64,000 nt of DNA from Vibrio aphrogenes. Lineage in GTDB: Bacteria; Pseudomonadota; Gammaproteobacteria; Enterobacterales; Vibrionaceae. The notes beneath the pieces are model-generated. The model saw only the letters and a program-made list of their open reading frames with translations, was not told where the DNA came from and did not search any database. Position 1 is the first letter of the stretch. Every line of letters begins with the position of its first letter. The stretch is taken from the NCBI RefSeq assembly GCF_002157735.2, contig NZ_AP018690.1, positions 124,001 to 188,000 of the forward strand, in the 5' to 3' direction. The position numbers and the translations under genes were made by a program. Positions 16,264 to 24,232 of this stretch are shown here, piece after piece.

Positions 16264-17361
16264 ATGACGGCATTGGTAGAAAAGTTGGTTCCAGATTCGA
16301 TAAAAAAACTCATACCTTATCAATCGGCTCGACGTATCGCTCGTGACATGGACAAAACGGAAAATACAATTTGGCTTAATGCCAATGAATTAGAAACTTG
16401 TTGCCAATATGGTGAACGACAAGACGGTGCCAATTCCCATTATCATCGTTATCCAGATTACTTACCGACCGATTTAGCGGTAGCGTATCGTGAATATGGC
16501 GCAGCTACCTTAGGTTGCCAAAGTGAAATCATGGCAGTGCGCGGTGCAGATGAAGCGATTGATCTGTTAGTGAGAACTTTCTGTCAGCCGGGTAATGACC
16601 AAATTCTGGTGTGCCCACCTACTTATGGAATGTATGAGTTTTGCGCCGATTCTATCGGTATCACTACGGCGGTTGTTCCGTTAACCGAATCGTTTCAATT
16701 GAACTTACCTGAAATAACAAAGCAGTTGCCGGACACCAGCATTGTGTTTTTGTGCTCGCCGAATAATCCAACCGGTAATGTGTTACACCAGCAGGATGTG
16801 GTGACTTTATTAGAAGCGACCAAACAACAAGCTCTGGTGGTGGTTGATGAAGCTTATATTGAATTTGCGCCACACACGAGTGTATTGCATTTAATGGCGC
16901 AGTATCCACACCTTGTGGTGATCCGAACCTTATCAAAAGCCTTTGGGTTAGCCGCCATTCGAGTGGGTTTTTTAATTGCTGATTCAAGTGTGATGTCTTA
17001 TGTCGCGCGTTTAGTTGCCCCTTATCCCATCGCCGACCCGAGTGCTGAGATTGCGTTAAAAGCTTTATCGGCTTCTGGCGTGGCGCAAATGAAGCAACAA
17101 ACCACGCAACTGATAGCTATTCGAGATGAGTTTATCCATGCCGTAAGTCAATTGTCGATAGTCGATAAAATCTACCCATCGAGCACCAATTTTGTGTTGA
17201 TTCGTTTTAAGGGGAATGACAATTTCTATCAATATTTGCTGGATCATGGTGTCGTGGCTCGCAGCCCTGCCCATGAAGAAAGTGTGCAAGGGTGCGTGAG
17301 AATTTCCATTGGCTCAGCAGAGAGCATGGATACCGTGTTACGCGTTTTACAGAATTATTAA
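16264..17361 (+). CDS. HisC-like (histidinol-phosphate type) aminotransferase, orphan
   Basis: A 365-residue protein from the ATG at 16264 (GGAG nine bases upstream; a TTG at 16240 is less likely). Family marks are WLNANELE near the N-terminus, HYHRYPDYLP, VRGADEAIDLL, CSPNNPTGN and the PLP lysine in TLSKAFGLAAIRVGF. The chemistry is transamination of imidazoleacetol-phosphate or aromatic/branched keto acids. It is not in a histidine operon. Beside a LysR gene and an amino-acid-binding protein, a catabolic or alternative-substrate role is more likely than biosynthesis. This is inferred from context. Confidence 0.85.
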   Translation: MTALVEKLVPDSIKKLIPYQSARRIARDMDKTENTIWLNANELETCCQYGERQDGANSHYHRYPDYLPTDLAVAYREYGAATLGCQSEIMAVRGADEAIDLLVRTFCQPGNDQILVCPPTYGMYEFCADSIGITTAVVPLTESFQLNLPEITKQLPDTSIVFLCSPNNPTGNVLHQQDVVTLLEATKQQALVVVDEAYIEFAPHTSVLHLMAQYPHLVVIRTLSKAFGLAAIRVGFLIADSSVMSYVARLVAPYPIADPSAEIALKALSASGVAQMKQQTTQLIAIRDEFIHAVSQLSIVDKIYPSSTNFVLIRFKGNDNFYQYLLDHGVVARSPAHEESVQGCVRISIGSAESMDTVLRVLQNY

Positions 17362-17443
17362 TACATAGAATTAACCTTCGTGTGATTTGATACGCGGGTT
17401 TAAATTTTGCTTGCAGAATAATGAAAAAATAAAAGGACTTATG

Positions 17444-18220
17444 ATGAAAAAAATACTGACTCTCGCTTCTATGTGTATGCTGATGTTCGCTGGAGCGGCT
17501 CAATCACAAGAGCAAAAAGTGGTGCGTTTGGCTTCCGATTTTACCTATCCACCGTTTAATTATAAAAATGAACAAGGGCAGCCAACGGGCTTTGATATCG
17601 AAATTGCTGATGCGTTATGCAAAGAAGCCAATTTTCAATGTGTGTGGGTGTCACAAGATTGGGATGGGTTGATCCCAGCCTTGTTAGCCAGAAAAGCCGA
17701 CGTGATCATGGCTTCGATGCGCATTACTGAAGAGCGTAAAAAACGGGTCTTGTTTACGCATAAGTATTATCAAACGCCAGCGCGTTTTGTCGCCAAAAAG
17801 AATGCTGATTATCAAATGGATAAAGCAGGCTTAACGGGTAAGAATATTGGGGTACAGCTTGGCACTATCCACGACACTTATGTGACTGAAAAATTTGGTG
17901 ATGTCGCTAATATTAAGCGTTATAAAGGTCAAGATGAAGTGTATCTCGATTTGGCAAGTGGACGTTTAGATGTCGCTTTTAGTAATGCCGATCAATTACA
18001 ACTGGCTTTCTTAGATAAGCCTCTGGGTAAAGAGTTTGAGCTTGCAGGTGCGCCGGTAACCGATAAAGCGTATGTAGGGGAAGGCACAGCTTTAGCGCTG
18101 CGCAAACAAGATAAGCAATTAGCCGATGCTTTTAACCAAGCGATTGAAACGATTCGTCAAAACGGTACTTATGAGCAGATTGCCAGCAAATACTTTAACT
18201 TTGATATTTATGGTGATTAA
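17444..18220 (+). CDS. periplasmic amino-acid-binding protein (HisJ/ArgT type), no cognate permease
   Basis: A 258-residue protein from the ATG at 17444 (AAGGA six bases upstream; another ATG is adjacent at 17441). The signal peptide MKKILTLASMCMLMFAGAAQS is followed by an SBP_bac_3 domain: LASDFTYPPFNYKNEQGQPTGFDIEIADAL, MASMRITEERKKRVLFTHKYY, and GVQLGTIHDTY. It belongs to the Lys/Arg/Orn/His-binding group. The gene lies 82 bases after the aminotransferase in the same direction and is followed by a terminator. No permease or ATPase gene is nearby, so it must share a transporter encoded elsewhere. Confidence 0.88.
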   Translation: MKKILTLASMCMLMFAGAAQSQEQKVVRLASDFTYPPFNYKNEQGQPTGFDIEIADALCKEANFQCVWVSQDWDGLIPALLARKADVIMASMRITEERKKRVLFTHKYYQTPARFVAKKNADYQMDKAGLTGKNIGVQLGTIHDTYVTEKFGDVANIKRYKGQDEVYLDLASGRLDVAFSNADQLQLAFLDKPLGKEFELAGAPVTDKAYVGEGTALALRKQDKQLADAFNQAIETIRQNGTYEQIASKYFNFDIYGD

Positions 18221-18239
18221 TTGACTTTGAGGCACTTTA

Positions 18240-18253
18240 ACTTCAGCTGCGGA
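18240..18253 (+). repeat. MITE terminal-repeat-like remnant
   Basis: ACTTCAGCTGCGGA matches the first 14 bases of the 229-bp MITE at 13 positions. The rest of the element is absent. An inverted repeat with CTGGCCAT/ATGGCCAG follows within 95 bases, so this may be a decayed or distinct relative of the element. Confidence 0.4.
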
Positions 18254-18397
18254 CTGGCCATGGCCTTATAGTCCTATAGCCCAATGATATTGATGCTGAC
18301 GAAAGTGATATGTTAACGAAGTGAGATGGCCAGAGTGCGGTATTGAGGGACTTCTAGGTCTTTTCCAGCTAAGGCTACTTAATCATCTTAATAACTT

Positions 18398-18428
18398 GCG
18401 ACTGAGCGTTTATCTCAGTCGCTTTTTT
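18398..18428 (+). terminator. intrinsic terminator after the amino-acid-binding protein gene
   Basis: GCGACTGAG (18398-18406) pairs with CTCAGTCGC (18414-18422), loop of 7 bases, followed by six T. Confidence 0.88.
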
Positions 18429-18521
18429 ATCAGTGTGTTATTCGGGGCTTAAACTGCCCAATGGTGTGATGAGTTGATAGTGTCGTTTTGATACGGAGGG
18501 GGATAAAATAGCGCAACAATC

Positions 18522-19052
18522 TTAAAATGGGCTGTCTTTTTTAAGTTCATTACAAATCTCAACAATGGCCAAGGAAAGACCTGATTTGATGACTTGTTGT
18601 TGGCGTTGTAGCTGCATTTGATAGAAACTTAGGTCGATATCATCATCCGGCTCTGCCACATGCAGAGAAACCATATTCATTCGTTTGATGAGTTTGAGCC
18701 CTTGTAAGTAGGCAATGATGGAAGGATCCGTAAACTCGTACTCAGAGCCATCGCTATTGAGTTTGTTTCTGATTTTGATGATGTCTTCAATATCATGATA
18801 AATATCGTCAGGTAGCACACCCAGTCCAAACAATAATTTTAGACGCACGGTGATATCACCGAGTGGGCCTGAGTCTTGCAATAAGGGGCCTACGACCGAT
18901 TGCACAGCAAAATTATCCTTACGGAAGATCCTTTTAATGAGTGCATCTATTGACTCATTAAAAATCTCGACGGTCTGGATAAAAAAACCTCGAACGGTTG
19001 GGGATTGTTGCAATCGTTCAAGAATGTCTGTTTCGTTTAATTCTTCGCTCAT
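18522..19052 (-). CDS. mtlR: mannitol operon repressor MtlR
   Basis: A 176-residue all-helical protein of the MltR family (LQQSPTVRGFFIQTVEIFNESIDALIKRIF; SGPLGDITVRLKLLFGLGVLPDDIYHDIEDIIKIRNKLN). MltR proteins lower mtl expression without a recognisable DNA-binding fold of their own. It is the third gene of mtlA-mtlD-mtlR, 53 bases after mtlD. A perfect 13-bp hairpin sits in that gap and could reduce or stabilise the distal message. Confidence 0.92.
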   Translation of the reverse strand: MSEELNETDILERLQQSPTVRGFFIQTVEIFNESIDALIKRIFRKDNFAVQSVVGPLLQDSGPLGDITVRLKLLFGLGVLPDDIYHDIEDIIKIRNKLNSDGSEYEFTDPSIIAYLQGLKLIKRMNMVSLHVAEPDDDIDLSFYQMQLQRQQQVIKSGLSLAIVEICNELKKDSPF

Positions 19053-19068
19053 TACGTCTTCTAATTGT

Positions 19069-19096
19069 TTTAGGAGCCTAAGGTTAGGCTCCTAAA
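19069..19096 (-). promoter_or_regulatory. intercistronic hairpin mtlD/mtlR
   Basis: TTTAGGAGCCTAA (19069-19081) and TTAGGCTCCTAAA (19084-19096) form a perfect 13-bp inverted repeat with only two bases between. It has no T run on either side, so it is not a normal terminator. It may be an RNA processing or stability element, or a dyad operator, setting MtlR below MtlD level. Confidence 0.6.
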
Positions 19097-19105
19097 TTGG
19101 GGCGT

Positions 19106-20254
19106 TTATAATTGTTGGTATAGTTTTTCAATCTTTTGAATTTCAACGCTATTTTCGTCAAGGCCAGTATAATGCGCTAATGCTTTTTTAATGCCTTGAT
19201 CTTGAATAGCCTTTTGTAACTCAACCGCTTGAGGGTCGGTATCATTACGGTATTTACAAGCGGCTGCAACGCCTTTTAATAACGCGCCATTTTCAGTGCC
19301 ATACTCGATGGTGCCAAGTAAAGGCTTGATTAAGCGATCGTTAGCCCCTAGTTTACGTAGTGGTTGGCGTCCAACGCGATCCACTTCATCGACTAAATAT
19401 GGGTTGGCAAAGCGGCCTAGAATTTTATTGATGTAAGCGGCGTGCAATTCTCGGTCAAATTGGTAGCGTTGAATTAATACTTCACCACTCTCAAACATCG
19501 CTTGTTTTACATCAAAATAAATCTCTGGATCTTCGATGGCTTCACGGATGGTTTTATGTCCTTTTAAGCAACCAAGGTAAGCCGTAATACAGTGACCCGT
19601 ATTTAAGGTAAACAGTTTACGCTCAACAAAAGCCATCAAATTGTTCGTTTTTTCCATGCCTTCAATATTAGGCACTTCGCCTTTAAATTGGCTCTCATCC
19701 ACAATCCATTCGCTAAAGCTTTCTACGGTTACTTCAAGTGGATCATCGTTCGCCGCTTCAGCAGGGGGAACAATACGGTCAACGGCTGAATCTACAAAGC
19801 CAATTAGCTCATCGGTTTTGCTGTGCAGACTTTCATCTAGATATTTATACACTTCGCCTTTTAGGTGAGTGGTGCCGCGTACCATATTCTCACAAGCGAT
19901 GATATTTAGTGGTTTTTCGTTGCCGCTTTCAAAACGTTTTGTGATGCCGGCCGCAATGGTTTTTGCAATGATATCTAAGACGTTAGGGCCAACGGCTGTG
20001 GTCACTAAGTCAGTATGCACAATGCGGTCAATCACATCATCACTGGCAGAGTTTACCGCAGTCACATGACTAACTGTATCTATTTGACAATTTGCGCCAA
20101 CAACTTTGACTTTGTATTCTTGCTTATGGCTGATTTGATCGACTAATGGGGCATTAACATCCGCAAAGGTAACTTGGACATCGGCATCAGAAAGTAGTTT
20201 GCCAATAAAGCCACGACCGATATTGCCTGCACCGAAATGAACTGCATTTTTCAT
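19106..20254 (-). CDS. mtlD: mannitol-1-phosphate 5-dehydrogenase
   Basis: A 382-residue NAD-dependent polyol dehydrogenase of the long-chain family. It opens with the Rossmann motif [16 protein letters not shown] (residues 6-21), has the [13 protein letters not shown] segment, [15 protein letters not shown], and the helix [11 protein letters not shown] close to the catalytic site. It oxidises mannitol-1-phosphate, the product of MtlA, to fructose-6-phosphate. The length equals that of E. coli MtlD (382). Confidence 0.96.
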   Translation of the reverse strand: MKNAVHFGAGNIGRGFIGKLLSDADVQVTFADVNAPLVDQISHKQEYKVKVVGANCQIDTVSHVTAVNSASDDVIDRIVHTDLVTTAVGPNVLDIIAKTIAAGITKRFESGNEKPLNIIACENMVRGTTHLKGEVYKYLDESLHSKTDELIGFVDSAVDRIVPPAEAANDDPLEVTVESFSEWIVDESQFKGEVPNIEGMEKTNNLMAFVERKLFTLNTGHCITAYLGCLKGHKTIREAIEDPEIYFDVKQAMFESGEVLIQRYQFDRELHAAYINKILGRFANPYLVDEVDRVGRQPLRKLGANDRLIKPLLGTIEYGTENGALLKGVAAACKYRNDTDPQAVELQKAIQDQGIKKALAHYTGLDENSVEIQKIEKLYQQL

Positions 20255-20338
20255 AATAAATTCCTACGATTATCAATTAAAAACTGGGTTAGGTGAGGCT
20301 TGATGTTATAGGGAACACCAAACCTCTTTTTCCACAAA

Positions 20339-22285
20339 TTAGGCGGCTTGATTGCTTTGCAAAATCTCGAGTACTTCTTCGACGTCGGTCGTTGAAGTAA
20401 GCTTGTCAATGGCCTCTGGGTCATCTAACGCATTGGTGATCGTAGTGATTACTTGAATATGTTCATCATTTTTAGCCGCGATACCTATAACGAGTTTTGC
20501 AACTTCATCATCATCTTCGCCAAATTGAACACCGGCAGGGTATTGGCAAATAATGATGCCTGTTTTGATGACGCGATCTTTCGCTTCGACTGTACCGTGT
20601 GGAACCGCAATGGATTCACCAAGGTAAGTTGGAACTAATTTTTCACGTTCAAACATCGCATCGACGTATTCTGGTTCGGCATAACCCAGTTCAACCAATT
20701 TGTTGCCCGCAAAGCGAATCGCTTCTTCTTTATTGGCTGCGGTTAATCCTAAGCAGATGTTTTTACGTTCAATGCTGAAAACGGATGGGTTTTGTTCTTC
20801 ATAGCTGTCGTCATTGGCCGCTAAGATAGAGACTTTAACGGCTTGGTTGTCATTGGCTGCGTCTGGGCGTTGTGCCGAAAGCAGTTGAGTGACCAGTTGG
20901 TTGTACATTTCACTATCGAGGAAATTGACCAGTGAGATGTGGTGTGCATTTGGCGCGTGTTTACGAGCACGGTCAGTTAAATCTTTATGAGTGATCACGA
21001 TGTCGACTCCTTCTGGCAAATTATTGATAGCAAGGTTGGTCACTTGGATATCCAGACCGGCTTGTTGAACCTTTTTACGTAGTAAGCTTGCGCCCATTGC
21101 GCTTGAGCCCATACCAGCGTCACAAGCCACGATAATGCTACTTACATTGGCCATATCAATTTGGTTGTTTGAAGAGCTTGCGTTTTGACCTTTCGCATTG
21201 GCTTTCATGTTTTGCATTTCTGCGGTGGCTTTATCTAGAGCGGCTTCATCACCATCTTCTTCAGTTGTGCGTTGTGATTTCATTAAGACAACGGCAACGG
21301 CGAAGGACACGAGAGTAGCGGCTAATACTGAGCTCACCACACCAAGCAAAGAGCTGCTTGGAGTCAGCAACAAGATTGCGAAGATAGAACCAGGAGATGC
21401 AGGAGAAACGATACCGGCATTAAAGGTGATGAGAACAAATACACCTGTCATACCACCAGCAATTGCAGCTAAGATTAAACGCGGGTTCATCAAGATGTAT
21501 GGGAAATAAATCTCGTGAATACCACCAAAGAAATGGATGATAGACGCACCACCTGCGGTTTGTTTTGCCGTACCTTTACCAAAGAACATGTAAGCCAATA
21601 AGATGCCTAAGCCTGGACCTGGGTTTGATTCAATTAAGAAGAAGATAGATTGGCCAGTTTCTGCCGCTTGTTGAATACCTAGTGGCGAGAAAATACCGTG
21701 GTTGATAGCGTTATTTAAGAATAGGATTTTCGCAGGTTCAACAAAGATAGATGTCAGTGGTAATAAATGGGCGTTAACTAAAAAGTGAACACCAGACGCC
21801 AACGTGGTTGATAATACTTTCACAAAAGGACCAATCAGCATAAAGGCGATGATCGCACAGATCATACCGATAATGCCGGCTGAGAAGTTATTGACTAACA
21901 TTTCAAAGCCGCTTTTGACTTTGCCTTCAACACGTTTATCGAACGCTTTGATTGCCCAGCCACCCATAGGACCAACAATCATGGCACCCATGAACATTGG
22001 AATATCGGTTCCGGCAATCACACCCATTGTTGTGATGGCACCAACAACCGCACCACGCTCACCACCGACTAATTTACCACCGGTATAACCGATCAGTAAC
22101 GGTAGGAGGTACGTGATCATCGGGCCAACCATTGAAGCTAGCGTTTCATTTGGTAGCCAGCCAGTTGGAATGAATAAGGCAGTAATAAACCCCCATGCGA
22201 TAAACGCACCGATGTTAGGCATTACCATGTTAGAGAGGAAACGACCAAAATTTTGTATCTTGATCTTAGCATCTGGTGATATCAT
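20339..22285 (-). CDS. mtlA: PTS mannitol transporter EIICBA
   Basis: A 648-residue fused transporter. The EIIC membrane domain spans about residues 1-340 (GYTGGKLVGGERGAVVGAI; GGIHEIYFPYILMNP with the conserved GIHE motif). EIIB carries the phospho-cysteine C388 in ACDAGMGSSAMG, and EIIA the phospho-histidine H563 in AVPHGTVEAK. It imports and phosphorylates mannitol to mannitol-1-phosphate. It is the first gene of the operon. The unusually long upstream region holds four CRP-like sites. Confidence 0.97.
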   Translation of the reverse strand: MISPDAKIKIQNFGRFLSNMVMPNIGAFIAWGFITALFIPTGWLPNETLASMVGPMITYLLPLLIGYTGGKLVGGERGAVVGAITTMGVIAGTDIPMFMGAMIVGPMGGWAIKAFDKRVEGKVKSGFEMLVNNFSAGIIGMICAIIAFMLIGPFVKVLSTTLASGVHFLVNAHLLPLTSIFVEPAKILFLNNAINHGIFSPLGIQQAAETGQSIFFLIESNPGPGLGILLAYMFFGKGTAKQTAGGASIIHFFGGIHEIYFPYILMNPRLILAAIAGGMTGVFVLITFNAGIVSPASPGSIFAILLLTPSSSLLGVVSSVLAATLVSFAVAVVLMKSQRTTEEDGDEAALDKATAEMQNMKANAKGQNASSSNNQIDMANVSSIIVACDAGMGSSAMGASLLRKKVQQAGLDIQVTNLAINNLPEGVDIVITHKDLTDRARKHAPNAHHISLVNFLDSEMYNQLVTQLLSAQRPDAANDNQAVKVSILAANDDSYEEQNPSVFSIERKNICLGLTAANKEEAIRFAGNKLVELGYAEPEYVDAMFEREKLVPTYLGESIAVPHGTVEAKDRVIKTGIIICQYPAGVQFGEDDDEVAKLVIGIAAKNDEHIQVITTITNALDDPEAIDKLTSTTDVEEVLEILQSNQAA

Positions 22286-22411
22286 AACGACTCCCGTCTG
22301 ATGTTCTTAATTTATTTTTTTGTGGTAACGGTCCGCGAAAACCGTATTTAGTTGCTTAGTACCCAATCAATTTACCACACAATTTTAAATAAGAACTGAT
22401 GACGGGTTTTT

Positions 22412-22427
22412 TGTGAGCAAGATCACG
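22412..22427. promoter_or_regulatory. CRP-like site 1 upstream of mtlA
   Basis: TGTGA-N6-TCACG, one mismatch from the CRP consensus, about 130 bases upstream of the mtlA start codon. Confidence 0.65.
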
Positions 22428-22526
22428 ATTTACCCCTGTTTTGTTCAATTTTATGCGATCTACTTTGCATTAATTCACTGTAATTTCCTTACAAATCGTT
22501 AATTTCAATTTAACGTCAATTTTTAT

Positions 22527-22542
22527 TGTGATCTGAATCACA
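22527..22542. promoter_or_regulatory. CRP-like site 2 upstream of mtlA
   Basis: TGTGATCTGAATCACA is a perfect TGTGA-N6-TCACA, about 250 bases upstream of the mtlA start codon; the strongest of the four sites. Confidence 0.8.
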
Positions 22543-22571
22543 AAACACCTCGAAGCCAGCATTATATATTT

Positions 22572-22587
22572 TGTGATCAACATCACT
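22572..22587. promoter_or_regulatory. CRP-like site 3 upstream of mtlA
   Basis: TGTGATCAACATCACT, one mismatch from the consensus, 45 bases from site 2. Confidence 0.7.
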
Positions 22588-22622
22588 AATTAGCTATTAA
22601 CTAACCTCCGGCTAAATTTTAG

Positions 22623-22638
22623 GGTGATCTGCGTCACT
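22623..22638. promoter_or_regulatory. CRP-like site 4 upstream of mtlA
   Basis: GGTGATCTGCGTCACT, two mismatches, 51 bases from site 3. An array of several CRP sites is known in the E. coli mtl promoter and is echoed here. Confidence 0.55.
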
Positions 22639-22773
22639 ATGGTTAATTTATTTTACATAGTGAAATAATTTGTGAACAAATGTGGTTTATAAAGTGTAGT
22701 TTTATTTCAATTTGATTATTGAGATGAATATGTTGATAAGCGTGATTTTGGCAGTGTATATCGCATAAAAAAA

Positions 22774-22801
22774 TCCCTGCTCTTTAGGGAAAAAGCAGGG
22801 A
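22774..22801 (-). terminator. intrinsic terminator, minus strand, after the pirin gene
   Basis: TCCCTGCT (22774-22781) pairs with AGCAGGGA (22794-22801). On the minus strand the stem is followed by a run of seven T (seven A at 22767-22773 on the plus strand). It lies 130 bases beyond the pirin stop codon and insulates mtlA. Confidence 0.8.
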
Positions 22802-22931
22802 GTGGCTTATTATGATGCGAATCAGAAGCACAAAAGTCATAACACTTAGGTTAACGACTCTTTAAATTGTAGAACGAGTTGCTCAATTGTGGATGTGAAT
22901 ATTCTGTGACCTTATGGGATTGGTATCGTGA

Positions 22932-23828
22932 TCAATATTGATGAAACTTACCGCTTTGGTAATCGTTTATCGCTTGATGAATTTCATCCATGGTGTTCAT
23001 GACAAATGGTCCATAATGAACAACGGGTTCATCAATCGGCTGCCCGGCAAAAATCAACAATCCGGTTTCGCTTGTCGCTTCAAGTAGCAGTTCGTCGTGA
23101 TAGCTGACTGGATTATGACTGGTTACTGAGCTAGGGCTTGTTGCAGGTAATAGCGCAAAGTCCGATTGTTTGAGCGTTTTACCCAACACCTTTGCACTGC
23201 CTTTATACACATAAATCATGGCATTATGCTGACAAGGCACCTTCAGCTGGATCTGACTACCTAATTGCGCTTTCCAGTCGGCAACGGTGGCGGGAACCCC
23301 TGTATCGGTGAGTGGGCCTTGCCAAACCTGACCATTGATGTCGAGTTCACCTGCCATTACTCGGATTAGGTTATGTGGCTCAAGCGTGACTTCTGTTATT
23401 GTTTCAGGCTGAAAATCCACATATTTAGCCGGTTGCATTTTGTCGCGTGCCGGTTGGTTTATCCAAATCTGAAAGCCATGCAATTGCCCTTCTTCCATAA
23501 TTGGCATTTCACTGTGGATCACACCTTGTCCGGCTGCCATCCATTGCGCTCCACCACTGCGTAACTCTCCGATATTGCCCATGTGATCTTGGTGCTGAAA
23601 ATGCCCATTCATCATATAAGTTAAGGTTTCAATACCACGGTGAGGATGAGGAGGGAAACCACCCACATAATCTTTTTTATCGTCAGCCTTCAACTCGTCC
23701 ATCATAAGGAAGGGAGAAAAATGCCGATTATTAAAACCCGCAATACGTTGAATTTTCACCCCATCGCCATCGGATGTGGGTTGAGATTGCATCACCAGAC
23801 GAACCTCACGAATCGCTGTTGCAGTCAT
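22932..23828 (-). CDS. pirin family bicupin protein (YhhW-like)
   Basis: A 298-residue protein from the ATG at 23828 (GAGGTG five bases upstream; the frame also has an ATG at 23843). The N-terminal pirin cupin includes the metal-binding set GGFPPHPHRGIETLTYMMNG ... HQDHMG and the GAQWMAAGQGVIHSEMP turn; the C-terminal half is a second cupin. Bacterial pirins of this type can have quercetin 2,3-dioxygenase activity or act as redox-linked regulators. A 16-bp sequence upstream is shared with the nfsB promoter region, suggesting a common redox or electrophile response. Confidence 0.9.
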   Translation of the reverse strand: MTATAIREVRLVMQSQPTSDGDGVKIQRIAGFNNRHFSPFLMMDELKADDKKDYVGGFPPHPHRGIETLTYMMNGHFQHQDHMGNIGELRSGGAQWMAAGQGVIHSEMPIMEEGQLHGFQIWINQPARDKMQPAKYVDFQPETITEVTLEPHNLIRVMAGELDINGQVWQGPLTDTGVPATVADWKAQLGSQIQLKVPCQHNAMIYVYKGSAKVLGKTLKQSDFALLPATSPSSVTSHNPVSYHDELLLEATSETGLLIFAGQPIDEPVVHYGPFVMNTMDEIHQAINDYQSGKFHQY

Positions 23829-23861
23829 AGTCACCTCGCTCATTGTGTTAGCAGTGATACT

Positions 23862-23890
23862 GTTTAATCTGTGTCACCGTTTAATCTGTG
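23862..23890. repeat. direct repeat GTTTAATCTGTG x2
   Basis: The 12-mer GTTTAATCTGTG occurs at 23862-23873 and 23879-23890, 17 bases apart, just upstream of the pirin start. Spacing of one and a half helical turns suggests a binding site for a dimeric regulator; unproven. Confidence 0.5.
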
Positions 23891-23945
23891 ATGTAAGGAG
23901 TGTAACCAAGATAATCGTAAACAAGAGCGACAGCGGTACATCAAC

Positions 23946-23961
23946 TTGTTCGAAAAATTTG
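23946..23961. promoter_or_regulatory. 16-bp element shared with the nfsB upstream region, copy 1
   Basis: TTGTTCGAAAAATTTG, 118 bases upstream of the pirin start codon. An identical 16-mer lies at 31475-31490 upstream of nfsB. TTCGAAAAATTTGAA around it is an imperfect palindrome. Confidence 0.45.
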
Positions 23962-24232
23962 AATGAGTGCAGGTAGGCCATGAAAAGGCAATGTTAAAGA
24001 GATGTGTTATTGACCATTGATTCAGTAATAGAAATGACATAGTTTAACAAGAGATAACTCTCCTGTATTAATAGCTTGTGAGCGTTTTTAACCATTAGAA
24101 ACATTCTAGGTCTATCACCAGATAAACCAGTCAAGCCGTTAATTAATAAGGTGTGAAGGATTTCACCAAAGCGTCATTCGTAACGCAATCTTGGAAATAA
24201 ACGAGAATAATAAAGTATCAAAAGGAATTGCC

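Larger units (their letters stand above)
18221..18521. other. intergenic region with terminator and MITE-like end
   Basis: 301 bases between convergent genes. It contains a 14-base match to the MITE terminal repeat at 18240, an inverted repeat CTGGCCAT (18254-18261) / ATGGCCAG (18326-18333), and the terminator at 18398. No reading frame of interest. Confidence 0.6.
22286..22931. other. mtlA regulatory region
   Basis: 646 bases without a gene between mtlA and the pirin gene (both minus). It holds four CRP-like sites (22412-22638) and, at its far end, the terminator of the pirin gene. In V. cholerae the equivalent region encodes the antisense RNA MtlS over the mtlA leader. I could not identify a clear promoter-terminator pair for it here, although an imperfect dyad (ACGGT/ACCGT at about 22329-22346) lies in the leader. 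Confidence 0.6.
23829..24232. other. divergent control region, pirin / ABC transporter
   Basis: About 400 bases between the pirin gene (minus) and the SsuA-type binding-protein gene (plus). It holds a 12-bp direct repeat at 23862/23879 and the 16-mer at 23946-23961. Nothing else was recognised; no reading frame with a ribosome site. Confidence 0.6.

Noticed and set aside
22286..22420. MtlS antisense RNA expected from V. cholerae synteny
   Set aside because: No plus-strand terminator or clear promoter could be identified by eye; a homology search with the V. cholerae RNA is needed, so it is not listed as a gene.
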